Positions 25,121 through 38,000 of a DNA stretch of 64,000 nt are shown here, one piece after another (positions within the stretch are counted from its first letter, which is position 1; every line of letters starts with the position of its first letter). A model generated the notes under the pieces. That model did not search any database. It worked only from the letters and a program-made list of their open reading frames with translations, and was not told the origin of the DNA. The translations under genes and the position numbers were made by a program. This DNA is from Homalodisca vitripennis (taxonomy: Eukaryota; Arthropoda; Insecta; Hemiptera; Cicadellidae), in NCBI RefSeq assembly GCF_021130785.1, contig NC_060213.1, positions 67,394,501 to 67,458,500 on the forward strand. The letters are read 5' to 3'.

Positions 25121-27600
25121 CAGGGTGAGTTTTAAGTCCCTTCCCCCCTACTTTTTTTTTTAAACCGTATAAGTTAGGAGGTTTAAACTCCGTACATATT
25201 CGTTTTAGACCTAAATATCTTGTTTTTCATGGGTTCATTGACTCTCCACCTCCAATGGGGGACGGTCCACGAGGAGTAAGCCGAGATTCTTAAATGTAAG
25301 CATAGGTTGATATGCACATCAAATTAAAGGTCTCTGTAAGTAGAATACAATGCTGCAAACCGGACCTCAAAAGGTTCATTCTAATGAAAATTACAGGGCG
25401 TTAAAATGTACAAAATAGTAATGTGCTATTATCTGCGTTTTTATCGCGCAAACTTTTTAAAAGTTCATTTCAAAACAATTTTTATATTGCTGTTTATTCT
25501 TTTAAAAGAAACTTTTTGTTGTGTTTAATGATTTTAAGGGATCATGGAAGTCCGAGATCTAGGAGTTAACTAAAGGATTTAATAAGAAGTCGGTCATGTG
25601 ATGTGTCGTTTAACATTGCCTTTTAACGTTGGAAACGGTGCTACAATCTGAATTAAAAAAGGATAGTTCATTAATTTTGTTAATAATAATTTTTGTACAG
25701 AATCTGTGGTCTGCATTTTTAAATGTAATCTTTGACATAGTCCCTGTGTCGTTGTAAAAGTGAAAGTTGTTTGTTATCTGGGTATTCCCAGAGACTTGTT
25801 ATGTTTGGTTTCAGTTACTTGGGCCATTAAGTATCTGACCTTGTTAGTTGCAGTGTGGCTACTGACCTTGTTAGTTTTAGTGCTGTTTTAAAGTTAGAAA
25901 AATGTCTCGCACTCTTCAAGAAAAAGCTGACATGGTGTTTATTTTTGGTGCTTCTGGGAATAATTACCACGAAAAACAATGAGACGATTTAATGAAAACC
26001 ATCCAGAAAGACCTGTTAGCAGAACCTATTTTAAGGCAGTTAATAACAAAATTTAGAGAGATGGTAGCGTTACTGATGCAAAACGTTCAGGCCATCCTCC
26101 TTTGTCATAAGAAGTTGATTTTGAGGTTCTTTGTACAGTTGTGGAAAATCCTCAAACCTCTTCGAGACAAATAGCAGACAATATCGGGGTATCACAACGC
26201 AAAGCAAATAACTACACTGAAGAAGCACAAATTTCATCCCTACAAAATTATGCTACATCACGCATTAAATGAAGATGACCCGCACAGAAGATTGCAGTTC
26301 TGTAAAACTATGGAAAGACTAATTATAGCAAATCCAACAACCGTAAATAATATCTGCTTTAGTGACGAGAGTACATTTTACGTAAATGGTTTAGTGAATA
26401 GACACAACTGCCGATACTGGGATAACTCTAATCCCCATGTTCACAGAGAACATCATACCCAGTATCCCTAGAAAGTAAATGTTTGGGCAGGTCTCTTTGG
26501 TAACCACGTGATTGGACCACTGTTATTGATGGAAATTGAAATGGAGAAAGTTATTTACATATGCTCCAAAATAATATTCATCCATTAATAGAAAATACAA
26601 TTCGCACTAATGGTGGGGAGTTTAATCGAGAAGAAGTAAGGTTCCAGCAGGACGGTGCTCCTCCACACTACGATGTTAATGTTCGTAGTTACCTTAAGGT
26701 ACATTTTCGTGAGAAGTGGATAGGACGACGCGGGGCAATAGAATGGCCGGCACGATCCCCTGACTTGAACCCACTGGATTTTTTTTTGTGGGGGACACTT
26801 GAAGTCTGTGATTTTATTGTACACCAGTCGCATGTGTGGAAGATCTTCGGAACAGAATTACTGAGGCCTGCAGGAAGGTAACCCTAGAAATCCTAACCCG
26901 TGTAAGGAGGTGAATTTGTTAACAGACTATACTACTGTCAGGAAGTAACAGGCAATCGGTTTTGAGCATCTACTACAATAAAAGGGTAAGTAACAACCTA
27001 CTAGTATCGGAATCGTACAATATTAGAACCGGGAATCGCTGTTGAAATAAAAATAAATGGGTCTAAAACCTTTGTAAGACAACAATTCTTTAAATAAAAT
27101 ACTTACAAGGCGACACAACACATGATCGACTTCTTATTAAATCCTTTAGTTAACTCCAAGATCTCGGACTTCCAATGATCCCTTAAAATCATTAAACACA
27201 CAACAAAATAAAGTTTCTTTTAAAGAATAAACAGCAATATAAAAATTGTTTTTGAAATGAACTTTTAAAAAAGTGCGCGATAAAACGCAGATAATAACAC
27301 ATTACTATTTTGTACATTTTAACACCCTGTAATTTTCATTAGGATGAACCTTTTGAGGTCCGGTTTGCGGCATTGTATTCTACTTACAGAGACCTTTAAT
27401 TTGATGTGCATATCAACCTATGCTTACATTTAAGAATCTCGGCTTACTCCTCGTGGACCGTCCCCCATTGGAGGTGGAGAGTCAATGAACCCATGAAAAA
27501 CAAGATATTTAGGTCTAACGAATATGTACGGGAGTTTAAACCTCCTAACTTATACGGTTTAAAAAAAAGTAGGGGGAAGGGACTTAAAACTCTCACTCTG
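25121..27600 (+). mobile_element. Complete mariner-type element with ~490-bp terminal inverted repeats, inactive
   Basis: The left end CAGGGTGAGTTTTAAGTCCC (25121) and right end CTCACTCTG (27600, inverted) are each bordered by TA, the target duplication of Tc1/mariner elements. The inverted arms run 25121-25608 and 27111-27600 and match almost throughout (for example GGACGGTCCACGAGGAGTAA in the left arm, inverted in the right). Such long arms are unusual for the superfamily. Between them lies a single broken transposase gene. The near-identity of the arms suggests moderately recent insertion. Confidence 0.9.
25902..26965 (+). pseudogene. Broken Tc1/mariner-superfamily transposase
   Basis: It starts MSRTLQEKADMVFIFGASGN at 25902 and hits a stop (TGA) after 26 codons. 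Later segments read CFSDESTFYVNG (first catalytic Asp), VRFQQDGAPPHYD (second) and WPARSPDLNPLDFFLWG (third), a DDE/D triad in correct order. The family-typical end FVNRLYYCQEVTGNRF is near 26965. There is an in-frame TAG at 26469, and frameshifts occur between segments near 26180, 26540 and 26880. It cannot make transposase. It lies centrally between the two long inverted repeats. Confidence 0.9.
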
Positions 27601-27609
27601 TATGTTATG

Positions 27610-29550
27610 TAATCATGTACCGTTTGTGAAAACAATTCTAATCATATCAAACGTGTTGTATTGTATAATACTGGGACGCTGGTTATGTTATATATCTGTA
27701 TAATTTCAAGCCAAACTTATTCCAATAAGAAATGTGTTACTATGTCACATTTGAAAACGTCATATGATTATAATCAGTTTGTTTGTACATTTATTTAAAC
27801 TAAGATGTTAAATAAATGGTCATTATGGTTGCCCGTGAGACCATTCTACGAATATTCGCTAGTGCCCAGCCAAATCACGTGAAGTGACATATACACTTTA
27901 ATTGAACTCAATGTTGCTTATATTAAATTTAAATACATGCTAAATCTAATTATCATTTCGCATTCGATTTATCTTTCGGGCTGTCAGATATAAATTAGTT
28001 ATGTCTATCACCTTTAGTGATGGGCTTAACTTTTGCTCATGCACAGCCAGTATTTGATCATTACTTGATTTCAATAAGGGTAAAATTTCTCAAAATATTT
28101 GCTGTGTGCAATGTGCTTGTTTGTACCGAATGTACATCTCCTTTAGTAATGTGGGCAACTCATGATGACCCTCACAGATGACAATTATTGTATTTGCCCA
28201 ATGGCAGTTACACAATGAAAGCCAATATTCCTCTGCTATTACAATGCCGCAATGTAGATCTGTTATTACAATCATAGCTTTGAGTCCTTCTGTGGTTTTG
28301 GTCTATCGTTCCATGAATAACAGGAATTAAACTTATTGTACTGGATTCTATTTTATTGTAGTGACTATGTGAATTAGTTTATAATGGAAAACGTTTCGGA
28401 AATAAAAACTAGTTTTGAACTATAAGCTGACACGTTTTTTGGAAATTATATTTAATATTTCCTCAGTACTCCATTTTGATATTCAATAACAGTTGTTAGT
28501 TCGATACCTATAGTTCACTTACCAGGGATGTCATTAGTTTATTATTAAGTTTTCTTGCACAATACTTTGTGCCCAAAGAAGTATCGTTTTAAATACATTA
28601 GTGGTGTATAGAGTCTATACAAGTAAGTTAAAATCAATTAAAAAGGATGAAAAAATTCCATTGAAGGAGGAGCTCTTCTTAGTCGAATACACTATTTTCT
28701 ATAAAATAAATTTTTTTTGATGGAATAATATGATTGAAAGCCACTTTTCATAAAAAAAAAAAAAAAAAAATAACAAGAACTGCTTGATGTTTAAGATATC
28801 ATAGTAGGTAAAATAGTGGTTTCTTTTGGTGACATTTTGTTATGACGGGTGATGAACCATAATTATAATAATATTTAAAAGTAGAAACACTCAGTACAAA
28901 ATAAATATAAATTACACATTTGTCGAAGTCAAAATAGTCTAAACATCTAAAGCACAAACCTGAAACAAAATAAAGGAAATTATTAGAAATAAATGTAAAT
29001 CAAAGACCAGAATATTATGGAAATTATCTTTATGGTTTGAATTTATTTACTTTATTAGATAGTGTCATGTGCATATGGTTCGTAAAATGTTAATTATTAG
29101 TACAAAATATTATATTAACACATTCGTTTATAATTCTATATTATTTTCAAATATAAATAATGTAGTTACAAATTAATAAAAAAACTAAACTTAAATTGGT
29201 TTTGGATTTTCTTATTCTTCGTACGAAACGAGGCTGTTTCTAAGACTGTACATGTGGAGCTCGATTCTAACATTATAATGGTCACATAACGATATTGATA
29301 TAAGAGTAGGATCGTTACAGGTTTCGGTTCACTTCGCTTCGTAGTTGGATATCCGTCGTTACAGTTCACTGCTTAGGTAGTTACCTCATTAGGAATCATT
29401 TTAAGATTTTTATATCGTTATAATCAGTATCAAATTAACACTTCTTGTATAAAATGATAATAAAAAAACTATAGATATTTGATATAAAATATAAGGCTAT
29501 TTTTAATATTTTATAGTGTAGAACTTATCGTGTAGTCATATAAAATAAAT
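27610..29550. other. No gene recognised
   Basis: AT-rich sequence with an 18-bp poly(A) run at about 28752. The short open frames at 28090-28275 and 29166-29369 (minus) show no recognisable domain. Confidence 0.6.
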
Positions 29551-29553
29551 GTA

Positions 29554-30119
29554 CAGTGTGCATCAAAATGAATGACCTGATTTTAAAACTCAATATCTAT
29601 TGCTAAAAATGTATTACAAAAATAATATTTATTGAAAAATATTCACAAAATCTTAAAGATTTAGATATGTTATTATAAATGTTCTATATGTCCACCAGCA
29701 GCAGCACGAACAACATCCAGACGATAGCAAAGTTCCTCATAAACCTTACACAACTTATCTGCGTTCACAGACCTTATTGCGACAGTTATTTTGTTCTTTA
29801 GTTCTTCGATGTCATGAGTTAGAGGGGGACCAAACAATTTTTTCTTCACATATCCCCACAAGGAAAAATTCGTATGGGGACAAATCTGGTGATCTTGGAG
29901 GCCAAGAATGAAGGGCATTGTCTCGAGGTCCCGTGCGCCCTATCCAGCGGTGGGGCAGAGTGTTGTTGAGAAGCTGCCGAACATTATTGTGAGGCGGAGC
30001 TCCATCCTGTTGGAAAATGAACCTAAAAATTTAAGATTTTGTGAGTATTTTGCAATAAATATTATTTTTGTAGTACATTTTTAACAATAGATATTAAGTT
30101 TTAAAATCAGGTCATTCTG
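29554..30119 (-). mobile_element. Internally deleted mariner-type element with ~105-bp terminal inverted repeats
   Basis: The left arm CAGTGTGCATCAAAATGAAT, continuing GACCTGATTTTAAAACTCAA, matches the inverse of the right arm ending at 30119 (TTTTAAAATCAGGTCATTCT). TA lies at both borders (29552-29553, 30120-30121). Only the C-terminal third of a transposase remains between the arms, so the 566-bp element is non-autonomous. Confidence 0.85.
29673..30015 (-). pseudogene. Transposase C-terminal remnant inside the deleted element
   Basis: On the minus strand, FIFQQDGAPPHNNVRQLLNN and HRWIGRTG hold the second catalytic Asp. After a frameshift near 29920 the frame 29918-29673 continues LWGYVKKKLFGPPLTHDIEE and ends YRLDVVRAAAGGHIEHL, the usual end of this transposase group. 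The N-terminal DNA-binding and first catalytic parts are missing. Confidence 0.85.
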
Positions 30120-30124
30120 TATTT

Positions 30125-31950
30125 TAAATTACTTATATTACTTTTTCAACAACCATTTTATATCATAAATATAACACTAATGACTGTTTCTGTTTTATTT
30201 TACATTATATTTAAAATGCCAATGGGGGATGACAATATTGAATTTTGATTTAATATAGCCTACAAACTGTAAATTCGAAATTACTTTCAACTTAAACCCA
30301 TTTAATTATTACCCACTTGTTTCATATATATTAAGAGAACACTTGCAATTAGTAAAAATTTCCTGAGAGAAACAAAATACTTATACTAGATAATTATACA
30401 AACGTTACAGCCACTTTAAAAGTATCACGTTTAGATAATAAAAACATGAAAGTGGATTGCTAGATACCTTTGTTATTATTAAATACTAATCTAATATACT
30501 TTATGATATTATCCTTTGATTATGGAGGTTATGAATTGAACTAACCTGGATTTCCATTTTTATCTTCCCATAAGTTACTTACGTTCTACACATCTTAACA
30601 ACTCGTACATAAAAAATGATATGGCATGCAACATGTAGCATGAATTCATAAAAACCAAATATAAAATACGAATGCAATGTTTTTTATGCATAAGTGACGT
30701 CTTTAAATATTGTATGATAGTAATATAGTGTGTGGCGTCTTTATCTAAATAAGGCCCAGAAACTCAAGTGAGTAGCAATTGAGTTATCAAAATCTGCACA
30801 GATGATGGAAAGTAATGTAAGAGGGAGTCAGCGATCTCAAATTACTGGTGACTCTGATTAGTTGTAGAATGTAACAGAAATTTTTTAAAATATACTTAAC
30901 ATGAAACGGGAATTTCGCCTAAAATATTCCATCGTAGGAATCTATAAAACGACACACTAAAATAGAAATTTAAAAATGTGGTTTTAAATACAAATATCAA
31001 TTTAAACACCCGTATATGTGTGTTTAACTTTACACCCATAATTTAATTATAATACATTACAAATTATTCATTCTGCGATTTCCTAATTGCTATAATGATT
31101 GCCCGTTTAAATATAAAAATGTTCACTTCCAGCCAAATCCCTTGGAGTGAAAGCACATTTAAGAAATTCGATTACATGTTTTTAATAATATGAAATATTT
31201 TATACCGTACAATACCATACACAGATAAAAAAAGAATCTTTTTTATATATTTTCTGTACAACACCGATTAAATATTTATTAAATTGTACACAAACGTAAA
31301 TTGTCACCGCATCGAATGAAAGGTGATAGTAGTTGAGTTCAAACAAGACAAGATAAGTGTATATTGCCTCTCCATTATCTAATCTACTGAAATAGTACAG
31401 TAGCAACACTGTGAGTATGAGTTAAGTAGTAATAAGCTGTCTAACTACAGATATGTCATTTGACTGAGGGTAAAGGTCAACAATTGCGACTTTACTTGTG
31501 TTGCAGGTATGCACTAGTTTTAAACTTATCACCCAGATAGTATTCTCTCCAAAAAAAGGAGGAATTTGCATTTTATTGTATTTTGGGTATATTTCTTTCA
31601 CAAAAACATTTATTGTTTAGTTATAGTCTTCTCTGTTCTTGTACTGTGTACTGTATAATCAGTAAATAAATATTTAGTAGAAAGTAAAAAGGTTTTGTTT
31701 GATTTTTATAGTAGTAGCGTACAGGTACTTTCTCACAACATTTCAGCATGTAGTACTAAAATAAATATTTAATATAAAACAAATCGTTTTCCATCAGTTA
31801 TAGTTGTACGTAAAAGGTTTTGAAGTTTGACGTAAAATAATGAATTAAAGTACCTCGTTAAATTGTCACTGAGAAAATTAATTTTAATAATTAGGATGGA
31901 TTTATTAACTTTCAAATCTAAGCAAACTTTGCGTACAACGTGTTATGTTT
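30125..31950. other. Upstream of the receptor exons; nothing recognised
   Basis: AT-rich. Missing 5' exons (UTR, signal peptide, first ectodomain cysteine) could lie here or further upstream, but no exon with a convincing hydrophobic leader and a phase-1 donor was found by eye. Confidence 0.5.
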
Positions 31951-31953
31951 CAG

Positions 31954-32027
31954 GCCATGAGATGAGGATGGACGAAGATGCCCTCCTCGCAAAGATACTT
32001 AATGAGTCTCATGCGTTCACAAAAGAG
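31954..32027 (+). CDS. DH44R: Receptor exon 1: N-terminal extracellular segment (first exon recognised)
   Basis: The acceptor TATGTTTCAG ends at 31953 and the donor GAG|GTAAAT begins at 32028 (phase 0). The first in-frame ATG is at 31962, followed by [16 protein letters not shown] with an N-glycosylation site at Asn14. The exon starts with two bases of a split codon, so it could continue an upstream exon (signal peptide) or hold the start codon after a 5'UTR intron. It joins in phase to exon 2. Support is splice signals, phase and an acidic/NES character resembling the region before the first CWP motif in this family; it contains no cysteine. Confidence 0.6.
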
Positions 32028-35000
32028 GTAAATATGCATATAATATAAACAAAAAGTATCTATGTTACATAAAAGATTACAATATGTGGTATATAAAGTA
32101 CTTGTCGGTATATCATTTATAGGTATATAAAAAAGGGGGAAAATTTGCTTTATCACTCAAAGAATCTAAAAGAGTATTTAATAAGTATGGTAAAAGTTGT
32201 ACATAGATATCTCAATCCTTTTGGAACATATCTAGGAGTTGCAGTGTACCATTTAAGATTCAAATAAATATAGGATATAAAATAACTTATCTTATGCATG
32301 TAGAGGTAACTATTTATAGGAACTTGCGGTACGACGTGTAAGCGATAACGGTGTATAGTAATTTATATCAATACTTACGATATATTCTCCTACTTTAACA
32401 TAATATATGTACAAATCTTCAGAATAAAATTCATAGAATATTTGCTGTTGGAAATTGGTATTCTTTCCATAGTAATATATTTACTAAAAAATAGTACTCT
32501 ATCACACAGCGTCAGCCTTTGTATTTGTTTGATTTCCCAATCAAGATTAATTTACGTGCCATTGTCCTTAATATTTGTAGTTTCGACCATTCCGCATATT
32601 TTCCGTGTGTCAAATTTTACATCTATCAGTGAAATTTTGATTTCAAAATAACCATTGAGTATAAAAATAATGTTTAATACAGAAAATGATTTAAATAAAA
32701 CATGTTGTATTTAAGAAACCAGATTAGAATATCGAAATTAAAGCAGTTTACTTTCTACTAAAGCAATGTGATTAATGCATTTAAAAATAAATACAATAGG
32801 TCACCACAAACCCATCCTCCGCTACTGTGTCACCGTGCATGATAAAACCTGCTGTGTTAGTCGTATACCTCTACCACCCATAGAAACATGATTGTGTTTG
32901 AAGAATATGCCCGACCACCGCTACTGTATCATCATCAGACGAATGATGATGCGTTGATCTTCATACCCTAAATATACCACTGTACAGTCTTATGATCTGA
33001 AAGTTAGAATTATTGATAACTTTAAGCCTAGGATTTTGAATACTAGGTAGCCCGGGGGCTTGAGGAAGAACTACGCTTCCAACAAACCTATATTCTGCTC
33101 TTTTGTCACAGTCTCGGGAAAGCTTCTGCATTGGACCTCCACCGCTAATATGTACAGTCTCATGATGTGACAGTTACAATTGATTACTTTATGCCTAGGA
33201 ACTCGAATGTTTGGTGGCCCAGGGACTCGAGGAAGAACACCGCACCCAACAGACCCGTCCTCCGCTCCTGTGTCACCGTACATGGGACAAGCTGCTGTGT
33301 TGGCCCCCTACCCAACCCGGTACCCTTGCACGACTTCCCTGCTTCGCCGAACTCAACGGGATTCAGTACGATACTACCAGTGAGTTCTCTTCTTTCTCTT
33401 TGTAAACTGTGAAACATTGCAGTGGAAAGTATTCGATAAAGATCTAAGTTTTAAATCTATATTATATAATAAAGCATAACTGACTACTTGTGACAAGATT
33501 TTGCAAACACTCTTAACAAATAAATTTGATTTAAAATTAATAATTTAGCTTTTATTTCTTAATTAATGATTGCGTACAGTCTGTTTGGTCAAGTCAAATA
33601 AATGCTTTATTAAATAAAAGCATTGAAAACCAGAAGAAATTTAAAAAGAATAAATGACTTTATATGTAAACTAAATTTTTGGAGCTATTATTACTGGATA
33701 CATATTAAAATCTTAAATTTAGAGTTTTTATCAAAATGCGCATATAGTTTTTCAATAACTATAAGACAAAAGTACAAGTAAAGTTAATTTTATGTTAAGA
33801 TTACTGTTTTGTATAAAACATATTTTTTCAAATCTACAAATTATTACTGTAAATTTGGTTACTCTTTTTCAAGGTTGAGAATTTTTCTGAAGCCTGAGTA
33901 ATAGCTGTTCACGTTAAAGTTTAAAGAAAATTAAATCCAAATTGTCCAAATTTATTTAGTTATATTTGTTGAAACTACTTATTTTCTCATAGCTCTGTAA
34001 CAATTATAAAATAATGCAATAGATTTGTTGCCTATATTTTATTTTTGGTTTTGTATTTTTATAACCTTAAATTGAGTTTTAAATTCCAATGAAAATAATA
34101 AAATATATCCTATATTAAAAGAACATGTGAAAATAATTCTTAATTAAAATGTTAACTAAACATTTTTAAGCTTTTTAGAAAAAAGACATTTTATTTGAAA
34201 AGGCAACTTTCTGAAAAAAAGAAAAACTAAATAAATAAGGAAAATTTCTTTATTTATATACTTGAAAATTACTTTCAAATACAAAAATTTAATATTTGAT
34301 ACCCAAAAATTTTAAAATATAAGTTTGTGCCGTTTTATTCCGTATTATGAGAAAATACTTTTAACTATAAGTGTTATATATCACTAACAATAATTACAAG
34401 AAATTAAAAATAATAATTACAAAAAACATTTCATCCTGTTATTACTTCTATAATTTTCTCAGAGAATGCAAGCAGATGGTGCCACGAGTCTGGGGATTGG
34501 GACAATTATAGCGACTACACGGCTTGCAGCAACCTCATGGATATGGGGGAGGAGCTGCAGGAGGGACAGGGCATCGAGGTGTCCACCATCCTCTACTTTG
34601 GCGGTCACACCATGTCTCTGGTGGCTCTCGGTGTGGCAGTCTGGATATTCGTATACTTCAAGTGAGGGCAAAAGTCTTTCACACTGATAAATGCATCGAA
34701 CGTGAAAGACCTTTTGTGTTAATTTCATGTCTCAGGCATGGGTAGCAGCTATAAACAATGTGGCAATGCCGTTAGTAATACGCATTAACGGTTATACGCG
34801 CAGAGCGCTCTCTTGGCAGAATCGATGTATTATCTGTAGAAAATATCTAAGTGCAGGTATACTTTAACTTCAATAGTTAAATGTAATCCCAATCATGATG
34901 TACATTAAAATATTATTTTAAAATATTAAAATAGCTTTTTAAAATTTTTAATACTTGTTTCACAGGACCTTCTATTCTATACTGTAATTTAATGTCAACT

Positions 35001-38000
35001 GTAACAAATTTAGATAAACTTTATACTATATATATATATATATATAATGCAAAAGTATGTAAACATTTATATATATATATATTGTAGATAGGATACTTCA
35101 CATTTACTTGAATTTATTCCAAAGACAATTCCTTCTTGTTGCAATGACTGCCTAATCCCTTTAATTTGGATTTTAAAAATATTTACATACTTTTGCATGT
35201 TGACTTATCTTTAGGTATAATATTTACAGTTATAACCATGAGCATTGCGTTTCAATTAAAAAATTAAACTTAATGGCTTATATGTTATCAGTTTTTATGA
35301 AATTTGTTTATACAATGTATTGGAAAATACTAAGCTACGGTTGTTTTAGTAATCCTTCAATGGATAAGGACGGAATTATGTTTATTCTTGAATACCCCAG
35401 ACGCTACAAGAATTATAACTTCAAAAATATTAAGTGAAATAAAACTTTACACGATAGGGAGAATAAAGAAATTTATACCAAGAACTTCAACCGTTAATAT
35501 ACAATACAATGTAATATCTGAATATATACAAACTTCTCAGGAACTCGGAAAGCGAGAGTTCATTGTATTCCACATTTAAGGTTCTATAGTCTTATGTAGC
35601 AACAATCTATATGGATTTTAGAAGCTAATGATTTTAATAGGCTGAAAGCTTTTAATGGTGATAAGCTCCCTAAAAGCTCCCAGTAACCATTCGTTCGACT
35701 TTAGAGATTGCAGAAGTTCCAGAAGATCAGAGTTTCCACAAAATCTGCCGGATCTGTTAGGAAAAAGGAGTGGTTCTAGAAGACAAAATAGGCGTGTAGA
35801 TACATTAGGTCAGGCACTACCTAAAGCTGTAATGTTGAAGTTCTCAATGACGAAGAATCACACAATCTTTACTATCATCATACATTCCATAAAAATAACA
35901 TTTTCTGTAAATTTTATCTGTTTTCTGAATCGATCTTTTACTTAATCAACCCTTGTTTTGTTTCATAAGACCCTCCATTAGGCCACTGGAAATGAGGAAA
36001 GACAAAAAATGCTTTAAGGCGTTTGGCCTCTCTTTATTATAAAATAATAAACGAAGATCATTGCCTAATATAATAGATAACTACTAATATGTGGGTTGCA
36101 GGGACCTGCGGTGCCTCAGGAACACAATCCACACCAATCTCATGTTCACTTACATCCTGGCTGACTTCATGTGGATTGTCACTATCATAGTACAGGTAAG
36201 CCAAAGATTGATGTTATTAATTACTTCACAAAACATAGTGTGTCGTTTGTTCAAAATATTATTTATCCTTTACAACATCTTCATCGCTGTTTTAGATGAC
36301 TGTACAGATGGATCTAACTGCCTGTGTTTTGCTCATTCTTCTTCTCCATTACTGTTACCTAACAAACTTCTTCTGGATGTTGGTTGAAGGTGAGTGTAAA
36401 TCTTTTTCTAGCTTAATAAATGTTAATAAAACTCATTAGTATTAATAAATACGCATAATAGATTTATTGTTTAAGCACCATTAATAATTAGATAAATACA
36501 TTCAAATATATTTTTATTCTGTAGTCCCTCCAAAGTGCAATCAAAAACTTTGTGCAAGTAGACAGCAAACTCTGGCTTGTTCAATCATGTTTGTTTATAT
36601 TTGTAGAGTGTAGACCCTCTTTATGCTTTGCTATACGGAAGCAAGGAACAAGAAACTAATTCTTCATAGTGAGCTAGCATGTACTCGCATTGCCTTGTTT
36701 TTAACTGATAACTTTAATTGCATGTTCTATATTAATTCCTAAACAACTTGTACTACTAAATATAAATGTTTATATTGCAGGTCTGTACCTGTACACACTT
36801 GTTGTCGTAACGTTCACAAGGGATAACATCAAACTTAGAGCTTACGTCATCATCGGTTGGGGTTAGTGTCTACTATTGCTCAATAACACCTTAATTCCTA
36901 ATGACGTCATCTGTTGGAGTCATTGACTAGTATTTTATTACTGAAACACTCTTAGCATCTTATGTCAGTGTATGTGGGAATTAGTGTCTACTATACTACT
37001 TCTAAAAACTCAAAATCTTTATTATATCGCCATCCTGTTAGCGCAGGGTCCACATTTGTTATTGGCTGAGTGTTAACGACTTGAGGTGCATTTCTCAACG
37101 GGCTAAAGACACTAATTTCTGTCTGTCCATTTAATAAGCCTGCCCTTACGAAATCTAAAAAAAACTTAAATATTTGTCAGGAAAAAAAATTATTTGTATA
37201 TAAGCAACATTAGGTTTTATGTACTTGTCACTCCATGATGTTTGGCTGTTGGCGATCATTTTTACATTGTCTTATGGGTCACCATGACGGCAACCAGAAT
37301 ACTGTGGAAAAGAATAAATCTGTAAACAAATTGAGTACGAATTAGATTTTTACACATGTCAATTTTATGTACAAAACAGAAAATTAAGTTTAGAAAGTCA
37401 ATATTAAAAGTCGGTGATAAGATTTGGTTTCAGAGCCCTCTTGGTTTGTTGTCCAGGACCTTTTAATATTATTTGAATACTGTCTTAAACGTAATTGTCA
37501 CTTGGCAAAGTATCTAGAAACTTATTTAATCTGAAAACTTAAAATTTTTGTTCAAACTTCTTATTTATCCCTTTCTAAGTTATGTGAACATGTTTTTTTC
37601 TATTTTGCTGTCCTCTACGTGTCTGTCTGGATGAAATCTCGAAATTAATATATCTAAAGCTCAAATTGTTTATACATGAAGACTTTTTAATTTTTTTTAT
37701 TAGTAGATTTATTTTAGTGTGAAAACAAATATCTCTGAAACAGTTAAAACTAAGACCATCGATGTAGAGTTACATAGTAATCGATATTGCAGTTCTGGAA
37801 ATGATAATATTGTCGAATTTACTGAAAGCAGGTGTTTAATTTAAAAAAAGTGTTTAACAGTGTCTTTTTCTATAATGTTTTACCCTTAGGTATCCCGGTG
37901 GTGGTAGTCTCTGTCTGGGGTATTGTAAAAAGTTTAACGAGCGTCGAGGTCGACCCTCAGGTGAGTAAGGACTTTGCTTAACCCCTCTTCCCTCCTGACC

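Noticed and set aside
34459..34745. Several open frames overlapping receptor exon 3 on both strands
   Set aside because: Shadows of the real exon; only the NASRWC frame fits the splice sites and family.
35655..35945. 96-codon frame in receptor intron 3 with an Arg/Ser-rich stretch
   Set aside because: No receptor similarity, no convincing splice sites in phase; probably chance.
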